A stretch of DNA of 25,929 bases from an uncultured Bacilli bacterium (GTDB lineage: Bacteria > Bacillota_I > Bacilli_A > RF39 > UBA660), in NCBI GenBank assembly GCA_910584255.1, contig CAJTXV010000023.1, forward strand, positions 1 to 25,929. The letters are read 5' to 3'. The translations under genes were made by a program, and so were the position numbers. Shown in pieces: positions 15,711 to 22,506 of the stretch (positions within the stretch are counted from its first letter, which is position 1; each line of letters opens with the position of its first letter). The notes under the pieces are model-generated. The model worked only from the letters and a program-made list of their open reading frames with translations, ran no database searches and had not been told where the DNA came from.

Positions 15711-16112
15711 GTGAAAGAATTACTGAAAAAGCATGAAAAATTAGTAAGACAAATTTTAAAATTTGGTGTTGTAGGTGGAGGAGCTTTTTTGATTGATTAT
15801 TCTGTTCTTTATCTTTTGACAGAATTTGTTGGGATTCATTACTTAATTTCCTCAGTTATCTCATTTATTGTTTCTTTAATATTTAATTATATATTGAGTA
15901 TTTACTGGGTATTTGATGTCACAAAAAAGCAGACTTCAAGGGAAGTATTTGTCTTTGTGATTTTAAGTGTGATTGGGCTTTTAATTAATCAAGTTGTTAT
16001 GTATGCGGGATCCGATTTATTACACATCTATTACATGCTTACCAAATTGGTTGCAACGTTCATCGTTATGGTTTGGAATTTTGTTACTAGAAAGATATTT
16101 ATTGAGAAGTAG
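15711..16112 (+). CDS. GtrA-family membrane protein (polyprenyl-phosphate-sugar flippase type)
   Basis: A 133-residue protein with four predicted membrane helices (about 16-35, 38-60, 76-95, 103-125). Matching features are LRQILKFGVVGGGAFLIDY-like sequence at the start, FNYILSIYWVF in the second loop, and VWNFVTRKIFI at the C-terminus, which is characteristic of GtrA. Family members are proposed to flip lipid-linked sugars or to organise the GT complex. The GTG start at 15711 has AAAGGA 8 nt upstream, overlapping the GT2 gene end; an ATG just upstream reads straight into TGA and is excluded. It is last in the glycosylation operon, and its stop codon lies inside the terminator stem. Confidence 0.87.
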   Translation: MKELLKKHEKLVRQILKFGVVGGGAFLIDYSVLYLLTEFVGIHYLISSVISFIVSLIFNYILSIYWVFDVTKKQTSREVFVFVILSVIGLLINQVVMYAGSDLLHIYYMLTKLVATFIVMVWNFVTRKIFIEK

Positions 16113-16130
16113 AGGAGTTCTACTTTTTTT
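16107..16130 (+). terminator. Terminator of the glycosylation operon
   Basis: A perfect 7-bp stem AAGTAGA/TCTACTT (16107-16113 and 16119-16125) with loop GGAGT is followed by T-run 16124-16130. The gtrA stop codon TAG is part of the 5' arm. Confidence 0.82.
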
Positions 16131-16179
16131 GTATATAAGGAAAGTTCTTCTAAAATCGTAATTTTTTGAAAAAAAAGAA

Positions 16180-16208
16180 TTGATATACATATGTTTGTTT
16201 TATATAAT
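16180..16208 (+). promoter_or_regulatory. Promoter of the tnpB remnant
   Basis: TTGATA (16180-16185) and TATAAT (16203-16208) have an optimal 17-bp spacer, 22 bp upstream of the tnpB ATG. The TTGAT within the -35 box equals the target motif (TAM) known for the ISDra2 TnpB family, so the left end of the element may begin just after it. That link is speculative. Confidence 0.6.
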
Positions 16209-16230
16209 GGACTTAATAGGGAATACGTTC

Positions 16231-16891
16231 ATGATAAAAGATTACAAATTTAGATTATATCCAACTCCTAAACAGAGGGAAAAGTTAAACCAAAATATAT
16301 GAAAATGATAAGAAGAATTATTCTTTAAGAGATATGTGTTGTGCTTTAAGAACTTCCATATTCGATTTAGATGATGCTTTTAAAAGATTTTTTAGTCAAC
16401 AAAATAATTATTCTAAATTTAAAAAGAAGAATGCTTATAATTCGCATAGAACGAATTGTATTAGAAGTGTATATAAAGGAAATCATTGTGAGTATATTAA
16501 AATAGATTTAGAAAACTAGACGATTCAATTGCCTAAGTTAGATGAAATCAAAATAGGAGGTTACAGAAATCTAAAAAAGTTAGATGGAAGAAAAAAATAA
16601 TAAATTATCTAAGCTAAGTATTTAAGTGATAGTTCCTTAGGAGAAATTATTCGACAGTTAGAATACAAGTGTAGATGGGAAGGAAAAAGACACATCAAAG
16701 TACCAAAATATTATGCAAGTAGTTAGATATGTAATCATTGTTATGAAAAGAATGAAGAAGTAAAGAACTTAAATATAAGAAAATGGGTATGTAAAAACTG
16801 TAAGAATGAGAATGACCGAGATATCAATGCAAGTTTAAATATATTAGAAAAAGAAATAGAAATATACTATAAAGAGAAATATGCAAATTAA
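16231..16891 (+). pseudogene. tnpB: tnpB pseudogene (IS605-type RNA-guided endonuclease), internally deleted
   Basis: The ATG at 16231 opens IKDYKFRLYPTPKQREKL, the canonical TnpB N-terminus, but a stop follows after about 23 codons. The frame then shifts. At about 16310-16520 a second segment contains FDLDDAFKRFF, then KFKKKNAYNSHRTN and LPKLDEIKIGGYRNLK, all TnpB landmarks. After several stops a third segment (about 16640-16890) contains GEIIRQLEYKCRWEGK, a zinc ribbon (Cys-x2-Cys twice, ICNHC and WVCKNC) and ENDRDINASLNIL, the RuvC-III motif. The sequence between, which should carry RuvC-I and RuvC-II, is missing. Intact TnpB is about 370-400 residues; only about 220 codons survive, with at least six in-frame stops. 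No functional nuclease can be made. Confidence 0.88.
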
Positions 16892-16899
16892 GAGAGATG

Positions 16900-16997
16900 A
16901 ATAACAAAAAACAAAAATACGGCTGTGACGGTCGGAAACTGGTCTGTGAAGGGTAGAATTATCCAATGAAGCAGAAATACCAAATCGCAAGATTTGG
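16900..16997 (+). ncRNA. Omega-RNA-like right end of the TnpB element
   Basis: Directly after tnpB comes a non-coding stretch with GACGGTCGGAAACTG, then GAAGCAGAAATACC and a perfect hairpin CCAAATC-GCAA-GATTTGG (16980-16997, GNRA tetraloop). IS605/IS1341 right ends commonly carry an AAGCAGGAA-like block followed by a subterminal hairpin; this region forms the scaffold of the TnpB guide RNA, with the guide read from the flanking DNA. The resemblance is from pattern memory, not alignment. The stretch is in better condition than the tnpB frame. Confidence 0.5.
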
Positions 16998-17065
16998 AAG
17001 ATTTTTGGAAATTTGTTTACAAAAATATTTTGTTTCTTAGTAGTGAAGAATAATATTTAAATAAA

Positions 17066-17094
17066 TTGCTTTTTTAGGTGTATTGTTATATAAT
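17066..17094 (+). promoter_or_regulatory. Promoter of the pyrophosphatase gene
   Basis: TTGCTT (17066-17071) and a perfect TATAAT (17089-17094) are separated by 17 bp, ending 26 bp before the ATG. An AAGGGG ribosome site lies between. Confidence 0.65.
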
Positions 17095-17120
17095 GGAGAA
17101 AGTTTAAGGGGATGAAATAA

Positions 17121-18737
17121 ATGGAGAAAACATATATTTTTGGTCACCAAAAACCAGATACAGATTCTGTAACGAGTGCCATTTCTCTTTCATATTTAAA
17201 AAATCAGTTAGGGATGAATACAGAACCTAGAGTTTTAGGCGACTTATCAAATGAAACAAAATTTGTACTTGATTATTTTCATGTGGAAACGCCAAAATTA
17301 TTGGATGATGTCAAGCTACAATTAAGGGATTTAAACTATCATAAAGATTATTTTTTGAATGAAAGAACCTCTATTAAAGATACGTATGATTATATGACTG
17401 AAAAGGCAATTACGGGTGTTCCTTTAGTAGATGATGAACAACAGTTCATGGGACTAATTACAGTTAAGGGGATTATTAATAGTCTAATTCGAGGGGATTT
17501 GGATACATTAGAAACTTCTTATGATAATATTTTACATGTTTTAGAAGGAACAGAGGTTTTGAAATTCGATTCAGAAATCTTTGGAACGATTATGGCAGTA
17601 GCTTACCGTAGTACGACGATACTTAATACATTTCAATTAAAAGGAGATGATATTTTAATTGTTGGAGATCGTCATAGTATTATCGAATATGCAGTGGAAA
17701 GTGGTGTTAAGTTAATTATCTTGGTAGGTGATGGAACAATTAAGGAAGAACATTTAGAAATTGCTAGAAAAAACCATGTCAATATTATTCGTACTTCTAA
17801 AAGTACCTTCCATACTGCAAAGATTATTGGATTAAGTAACTATATTCGAACACTCAATGAAAATATTCGACCCTATACATTTAATGAAGATTATTATTAT
17901 GATGACTTTTTAACGAAAACTGCCAAATTAAAACACAACAACTATCCGATTATTGGAAAAAATAATATTTGTAAAGGTTTAATTCGTATTACAGAAATTG
18001 CAGAAAAGAATCGAAAGAAAGTAATTTTAGTTGATCATAATGAAATAGAACAAAGTGTAGAGGGCTTAGATGAAGCTGAAATTATTGAGATTGTCGATCA
18101 TCATAAGTTAGGAAGTATCTCGACCAATAATCCAATTGATTTTCGTATTATGACAGTTGGTTGTACGAACACGATTATTCATAAATTGTATCAGGAAAAT
18201 CATATTGAAATTCCAAAACAAATTGCAGGATTGATGCTTTCTGGTATTTTATCAGATACTACTGCCCTTACTTCTCCAACTACTACAGATTTAGACCGAG
18301 AAGTAGTTGCAGATTTAGAAAAAATTGTCGGTGTTGATGCTCATAAATATGCTCTTGAAATGTTTAAAGCAGGAACATCTTTACAAGATAAAACCGAAGA
18401 AGAAATTGTAAATACAGATATAAAAGTATTCCAGAAAGAGGAAATTAAATTTGCTGTTAGTCAAGTATTCACTTTAAATTTTGAAGAGATTCTTGAGAAA
18501 AAAGAAAATTATCTTCAAATTATTAATCAAATGGCTTCAGATAAAGAATACCGTTTTGTTCTTTTAATCGTTACGGATATTATGAAAAATGGTTCTTACG
18601 TTTTATATAGTGACAGGGCCACTGAGTTAGTAGAAGCAATCTTTGAAATGGATGGAGTTCCACAAGGATACTATGTAGATGGCTGGGTTTCTAGAAAAAA
18701 ACAAATTGTACCAGTGTTAATGGAGTTAATTTATTAG
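17121..18737 (+). CDS. ppaC: Manganese-dependent inorganic pyrophosphatase with CBS and DRTGG domains (family II)
   Basis: A 538-residue cytoplasmic enzyme hydrolysing pyrophosphate to phosphate, which drives nucleotide, tRNA and lipid-carrier reactions. The DHH domain is split by a regulatory insert. GHQKPDTDS at the N-terminus supplies His9, Asp13 and Asp15. Then come CBS1 (about 65-120), a DRTGG-like domain (about 125-245) and CBS2 (about 250-295). The DHH domain resumes with ILVDHNE (Asp305) and VDHHK (Asp326-His327-His328), and the DHHA2 domain ends with SRKKQIVPVL near 527-536, the substrate-binding RKK motif. CBS-type family II enzymes are regulated by adenine nucleotides, and the DRTGG-containing form binds diadenosine polyphosphates in characterised clostridial homologues. 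Metal ligands are intact. Alone between its own promoter and terminator. Confidence 0.9.
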   Translation: MEKTYIFGHQKPDTDSVTSAISLSYLKNQLGMNTEPRVLGDLSNETKFVLDYFHVETPKLLDDVKLQLRDLNYHKDYFLNERTSIKDTYDYMTEKAITGVPLVDDEQQFMGLITVKGIINSLIRGDLDTLETSYDNILHVLEGTEVLKFDSEIFGTIMAVAYRSTTILNTFQLKGDDILIVGDRHSIIEYAVESGVKLIILVGDGTIKEEHLEIARKNHVNIIRTSKSTFHTAKIIGLSNYIRTLNENIRPYTFNEDYYYDDFLTKTAKLKHNNYPIIGKNNICKGLIRITEIAEKNRKKVILVDHNEIEQSVEGLDEAEIIEIVDHHKLGSISTNNPIDFRIMTVGCTNTIIHKLYQENHIEIPKQIAGLMLSGILSDTTALTSPTTTDLDREVVADLEKIVGVDAHKYALEMFKAGTSLQDKTEEEIVNTDIKVFQKEEIKFAVSQVFTLNFEEILEKKENYLQIINQMASDKEYRFVLLIVTDIMKNGSYVLYSDRATELVEAIFEMDGVPQGYYVDGWVSRKKQIVPVLMELIY

Positions 18738-18770
18738 GGAGGAGGTATTCTTCCTTTTGTTTTCTTTTTT
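18738..18770 (+). terminator. Terminator after the pyrophosphatase gene
   Basis: Positions 18738-18745 (GGAGGAGG) can pair with 18750-18757 through several G-C and G-U pairs around a 4-nt loop. A long T-rich tail follows (18755-18771). It starts right after the stop codon. Confidence 0.6.
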
Positions 18771-18811
18771 TGGATAAATAACCAAAAAAAATAATATATT
18801 AAACTAAACTA

Positions 18812-18820
18812 TGTTATAAT
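18812..18820 (+). promoter_or_regulatory. Extended -10 promoter of popT-uppP-ZIP
   Basis: TGTTATAAT (18812-18820) is a perfect extended -10 element located 25 bp upstream of the popT ATG. No good -35 box is present at the matching distance, which is compatible with an extended -10 promoter. Confidence 0.6.
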
Positions 18821-18845
18821 GATATAGATGATAGGAAGTGTGAAT

Positions 18846-19721
18846 ATGAAATCATTGATTTTAGTAATAAAAGGATTTATTATGGGAATTGCAAATATTA
18901 TTCCGGGAGTGAGTGGAGGAACCCTTGCTTTAACTTTAGGAATTTATGAGCAATTTATTGGTGCCATTAGTCACTTTTTTGAAAAATTAAAAGAGAATTT
19001 AAAATTCTTAATTCCAATATTAGTGGGAATGGTGCTTGCGATTGTTAGTATGAGCAATGTGATTTCTAGTAGTTTTGAACATTATCCAATTCCAACTACT
19101 TTGTTTTTTATGGGACTAGTTCTTGGAGGAATTCCTATGTTATCAGGGTTTGTTAAGGATAAGAAAGAGAAAAAAGAAATTTCAAGTTATGTGATTGCTT
19201 TGATTACATTTTCTTTCGTAATGATTCTTGCTTTTTCTGAAGAAATATTTGGAAGTGGTCTTGGAACTGCCAATTTAGAAAATGTTTCTACTCTAGGATA
19301 TGTTTTGTTATTTGTCGTTGGAATGGTTACTGCAGCTACTATGATTATTCCAGGAGTCAGCGGTTCTTTAGTGTTAATGCTACTTGGATATTATTTGCCA
19401 GTAGTAAATACAATTAAGGATTTCACAAAACTTAATAATTTATTTCCAAATTTTTTGATTTTAGGATTTTTTGGACTTGGAGTGTTACTTGGAATTGTTT
19501 TAATTTCAAAACTAATTGAATTTTTACTTCATAAATATGAAACGAAAACTTATTTTGGAGTTTTAGGATTTATTATTTCTAGTATTATTGCGATTCCTGT
19601 TTCTGTATATCATGAAATTGGTGATATTACTTTTTCTGTACCACAAGTTTTGCTTGGAATTGTATTTCTTGGAATTGGGGCATTTATCGGTTATAAATTG
19701 GGAGGAGAGCATAATGATTGA
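18846..19721 (+). CDS. popT: DUF368 undecaprenyl-phosphate translocase (PopT)
   Basis: A 291-residue polytopic membrane protein with about 8-9 hydrophobic segments. The DUF368 signature occurs twice, as an inverted pseudo-repeat: ANIIPGVSGGTLALTLGIYE near residue 15 and TMIIPGVSGSLVLMLLGYY near 165. DUF368 proteins (PopT) were recently shown to return undecaprenyl phosphate to the cytoplasmic face of the membrane, recycling the carrier for wall synthesis. The ATG at 18846 is chosen because AGGAAG (18833-18838) is spaced 7 nt from it; the upstream ATG at 18828 precedes that site. It overlaps the uppP start by 8 nt, so recycling steps (dephosphorylation, then flipping) appear translationally coupled. 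Confidence 0.9.
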   Translation: MKSLILVIKGFIMGIANIIPGVSGGTLALTLGIYEQFIGAISHFFEKLKENLKFLIPILVGMVLAIVSMSNVISSSFEHYPIPTTLFFMGLVLGGIPMLSGFVKDKKEKKEISSYVIALITFSFVMILAFSEEIFGSGLGTANLENVSTLGYVLLFVVGMVTAATMIIPGVSGSLVLMLLGYYLPVVNTIKDFTKLNNLFPNFLILGFFGLGVLLGIVLISKLIEFLLHKYETKTYFGVLGFIISSIIAIPVSVYHEIGDITFSVPQVLLGIVFLGIGAFIGYKLGGEHND

Positions 19722-20526
19722 GGTTATATTTTTAGCTATTATCCAAGGAATTGCAGAGTTTTTGCCGATTTCTTCTAGTGCACATTTAATTATTTTTAGA
19801 GATTTATTTGGCATCGGTTCTTCCGTAATTACTGGTGATTTAGCTCTTGCTTTTGATATTGCACTTCATTTTGGAACTTTACTTGCCATTGCTATTTATT
19901 TCTTTCAAGATTTTTTCTCTATGGTACTAAATGGAATTACTAAGGGTACCAAGACACAAGAAGGGAAAATGTTTTGGTATATTGTAGTTGCAACGATTCC
20001 TGCAGCAATTGTCGGTGTATTATTTGAAGATGTAATTGAAGATGCGATTCGTGGAAATTTTATTTTAATTGCATCTGCCTTAATTGTTATGGGAGTTCTT
20101 ATTTATGTAGCAGATAGGTTTTCTAAACAATCGAAGAACTTTAAAGATATGGGAATCAAGGATGCGCTTTTAATAGGATGCAGTCAAGTGTTTGCTCTCA
20201 TTCCAGGATTTTCTCGCAGTGGAACGACAATTGCAGCGGCACGTGGATTAAAAATCAAAAGGGAAGAGGCAGCTAAATTTTCTTTTTATCTATCTGCACC
20301 TGTAGTTTTTGGGGCGGTGGTGCTTAGTATTTTTGATGAAGCAACCATGAGTGCAATTCGTGCGAATTTATCTATTTTTGTGATTGGAATTGCTGTTGCC
20401 TTTATGTCGGGATTACTTTGTATTGAGTTTTTACTAAAGTATATTAAAAAACATGATTTTAAATTATTTATGTGGTATCGTGTACTTTTAGGAATTATCG
20501 TTATCGTATATACATTATGGAAATAG
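19714..20526 (+). CDS. uppP: Undecaprenyl-diphosphate phosphatase UppP (BacA)
   Basis: A 270-residue membrane phosphatase that converts undecaprenyl pyrophosphate to undecaprenyl phosphate; extra copies confer bacitracin resistance in other bacteria. Conserved motif 1 is QGIAEFLPISSSAH (Gln11 to His24), and the catalytic loop PGFSRSGTT (Pro164, Arg168) is intact. About 7-8 membrane helices. The frame is open far upstream, but the ATG at 19714 is correct: GGGAGGAG precedes it, and the family starts at this point. It overlaps popT by 8 nt, and the ZIP gene follows 13 nt after its stop. Confidence 0.94.
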   Translation: MIEVIFLAIIQGIAEFLPISSSAHLIIFRDLFGIGSSVITGDLALAFDIALHFGTLLAIAIYFFQDFFSMVLNGITKGTKTQEGKMFWYIVVATIPAAIVGVLFEDVIEDAIRGNFILIASALIVMGVLIYVADRFSKQSKNFKDMGIKDALLIGCSQVFALIPGFSRSGTTIAAARGLKIKREEAAKFSFYLSAPVVFGAVVLSIFDEATMSAIRANLSIFVIGIAVAFMSGLLCIEFLLKYIKKHDFKLFMWYRVLLGIIVIVYTLWK

Positions 20527-20539
20527 AGGAGAGATAAAA

Positions 20540-21292
20540 ATGAATGGACTAATACTCACACTATTACTTGGATTCTTTATTGTAATTGGGGCTCTTATTG
20601 TATTTATCTTTAAGAATAATGAAAAATTTATAGAATTTTCAATTGCAATGGCGTTTAGTGTGATTTTAATGTTAGTAGTTTTTGATATTATTCCAGAATC
20701 TTATGAGGTAGTGGATACGGGAAATATATTGATGAATTTTTTGATTTTAATTTCTGGAGCAGGAATTGGATTCTTTCTTTTAAAAGTCTTAGATCACTTT
20801 ATTCCAGATCATGAAAATGATTTAACAGCAGAAGGAGATAATGACCGAAATTTAAATCATATTGGACTTGTTTCTAGTATTGCTTTAGTGATTCATAATA
20901 TTGTAGAGGGAATTGCAATTTATACTTTATACAATGCGGATTCACATGCTGGAATTATGGCAGGATTAGGTGTGGGTTTACATAATATTCCTCTTGGAAT
21001 GGTGATTGCTTCCACTTTTTATCAATATAATAAAAGTAAAAGGAAGACGATTCTTATCATTTTAGGAGTATCCTTATCTACATTTGTAGGTGGATTTATC
21101 ATAAGTGTATTTCATATTCATGAGGTGATTCATTTGATTGAAGTGGCTTCACTATCTATGACTCTTGGAATGTTAATATATATTTCTATGATGGAATTAC
21201 TTCCTAAAGTTAGGCACTGTAAATACAAGGGTGCAACTAGTAGTGGATTGATTATAGGATTTATATTATTATTAATTTCTGTTATTTTATAA
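20540..21292 (+). CDS. ZIP-family divalent metal transporter
   Basis: A 250-residue membrane protein with about 8 helices, expected to import Zn2+, Mn2+ or Fe2+. The metal-binding helices show HNIVEG (His119, Asn120, Glu123) and LHNIPLG (His148, Asn149, Pro151). The acidic residue that usually follows Pro in the second motif is Leu152 here, so one of the two metal sites may be altered. A hydrophilic His/Asp-rich loop (about residues 85-107) lies between helices 3 and 4, as is usual in ZIPs. AGGAGAG precedes the ATG. It is last in the popT-uppP operon. The flanking pyrophosphatase and UppP chemistry use metals, but a functional tie is only inferred. Confidence 0.85.
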   Translation: MNGLILTLLLGFFIVIGALIVFIFKNNEKFIEFSIAMAFSVILMLVVFDIIPESYEVVDTGNILMNFLILISGAGIGFFLLKVLDHFIPDHENDLTAEGDNDRNLNHIGLVSSIALVIHNIVEGIAIYTLYNADSHAGIMAGLGVGLHNIPLGMVIASTFYQYNKSKRKTILIILGVSLSTFVGGFIISVFHIHEVIHLIEVASLSMTLGMLIYISMMELLPKVRHCKYKGATSSGLIIGFILLLISVIL

Positions 21293-21314
21293 AGCATCAA
21301 ACGATGTTTTTTTT
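21291..21314 (+). terminator. Terminator of the popT-uppP-ZIP operon
   Basis: AAAGCATC (21291-21298) pairs with GATGTTTT (21303-21310) around AAAC, with one G-U pair and a run of eight T. The ZIP stop codon overlaps the 5' arm. Confidence 0.82.
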
Positions 21315-21367
21315 GTTTCCATATTAAACCATATAGTGTATAACAATTAAAGAAAATGAGGTACAAG

Positions 21368-22314
21368 ATGGAAAAAGATGAAAAAATGCTGAATATGGAA
21401 AATATCGGGGAAGAAAAATCTAATAATGACGGGAGTTCTCTACATTTAGATTATTTAGGTGAAATTTCAAAATTAGTTAATAGAAGAAGTAACACGATGT
21501 TTGATGAAGCTACTGCAAATTATGGGATAAAAGAAGATGTCAAAATAGAAAGTTGGAACCAACTCAAGGAAATGGAAAGTATGATTTCTAGTGTTGGAAG
21601 TGTTGGAAGAGAAATAAGTTCAGAATAAGGAATCGAATTAATATCAGAAACATACTATGATTTAGTAGAAATGAACGAAGTTCTAAAATTAAGAATTTAA
21701 TTTGCAAAAATCGTGGAACAAAGAGACGATTTAGATGAAGATTGGAAAATTGTTTTGCAGAAACTAATGATTTAGATTTGCTGAGAGGAATATTAACAGT
21801 ATTAAAAAATTCTAATCCTGAAGATACAATCTCACTATTCAATGACATTCTTGGTTTGGCTGAAGATTTGATGTTTTATGAGGATTATATTGAGTCAATT
21901 CTACACTATTATGAGGCAAAAGTTGGCTTTCTATTTCCACAGGTTATGCAATTTTTGGATGATAATTTTTATGTGTATAGTCAAAATGATATGATGGAGT
22001 ATATTACAAATTTATTAAAGGAATATAATGAGGAAAAAATGGTGATTCTATTCTCTACAGGTTTGCGAGAAAGACTAGAAAGATTTGTTCCTTGCCTAGT
22101 TGGAACAGGTTTATTTGATACAAAGGATGAGGATTCAATCATTGGAATCATCAATGGAATATTTATTCGGTATAATCCAATTCCACAAATTGAAGGAAAG
22201 TGTTTTGAACCAATTACTAAGATTACGCCTAGAGAGAGCAATGAAAATATAGTACCAATTCAGAAAGTAAAAAAAGCGACTAATTACGTAATCATTTTTT
22301 TGATTACAATATAG
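21368..22314 (+). pseudogene. Decayed gene of unknown function (two nonsense codons and a frameshift)
   Basis: A coding-like reading of about 315 codons is interrupted. From ATG 21368 (GAGG ribosome site just upstream) one frame runs MEKDEKMLNMENIGEEKS to a TAA at 21626, continues with coding character (ISETYYDLVEMNEVLKL) to a second TAA near 21700, then resumes (AKIVEQRDDLDEDWK). Near 21750-21765 the frame shifts by one, and a 190-codon open stretch continues to 22314 (NDLDLLRGILTVLKN, then DMMEYITNLLKEYNEEK). The protein would be soluble, acidic and mainly helical, with no motif I recognise. The C-terminal part ends in lysine-rich and hydrophobic residues and may itself be truncated. It lies between the ZIP terminator and mraY. 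The 190-codon stretch could still be expressed from a TTG at 21742, but no ribosome site supports this. Confidence 0.6.
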
Positions 22315-22356
22315 GCAATAGAAAAGTAGATTTTAAAATGTATATGGAATCTCCTT

Positions 22357-22387
22357 TTCTTACTTTATCGTATATATAAAGTAGGAA
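22357..22387. repeat. 12-bp inverted repeat upstream of mraY
   Basis: Positions 22357-22368 pair with 22376-22387 (core CTTACTTTAT/ATAAAGTAGG, one G-T) around a 7-nt loop. No U-tract follows on either strand, so it is not a standard terminator. It sits about 85 bp upstream of the mraY -10 box and could be an operator or an mRNA structure. Confidence 0.4.
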
Positions 22388-22469
22388 TCACATATAGTTT
22401 AATAAAGTGTATCGATGTAAAGTTATGTATAATTTTTTTAAGTATCAAATAAATTATATAATTTTATAG

Positions 22470-22475
22470 TATAAT
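22470..22475 (+). promoter_or_regulatory. Candidate -10 box of mraY-ftsW
   Basis: A perfect TATAAT at 22470-22475 precedes the mraY GTG by 31 bp. No convincing -35 box lies 16-18 bp upstream; the region is AT-rich, with other TATAAT matches at 22428 and 22457. The choice rests on distance to the start. Confidence 0.45.
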
Positions 22476-22506
22476 GAACTATGTAGATATACGAGGAGTG
22501 ATTCTA

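Larger units (their letters stand above)
16185..17000 (+). mobile_element. Decayed IS200/IS605-family (IS1341-type, TnpB-only) element
   Basis: The element carries a broken tnpB (16231-16891) followed by a characteristic right end (about 16900-17000); no tnpA is present. The left boundary is placed by the promoter and TTGAT and is uncertain by tens of bases. The right boundary is placed just after the subterminal hairpin at 16980-16997. About 820 bp remain, whereas intact TnpB-only elements are usually 1.3-1.7 kb, so large internal parts are lost. It separates the glycosylation operon from the pyrophosphatase gene. Confidence 0.7.

Noticed and set aside
16334..16519. A separate 61-codon gene at 16334
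   Set aside because: The translation matches the middle of TnpB (FDLDDAFKRFF, SHRTN), so it is part of the tnpB pseudogene.
19588..19713. Upstream extension of UppP from 19588
   Set aside because: The extension lies inside popT, lacks a ribosome site, and UppP proteins start at the MIEVIFLAIIQG position; GGGAGGAG supports 19714.
22288..22307. Terminator with GTAATCA / TGATTAC stem and T6 loop
   Set aside because: The T-run is in the loop rather than after the stem, so it does not fit a rho-independent terminator.
22474..22506. ATG at 22474 as the mraY start
   Set aside because: It lies within the TATAAT box, upstream of any transcript start from it, and upstream of the clear GAGGAG site for GTG 22507.
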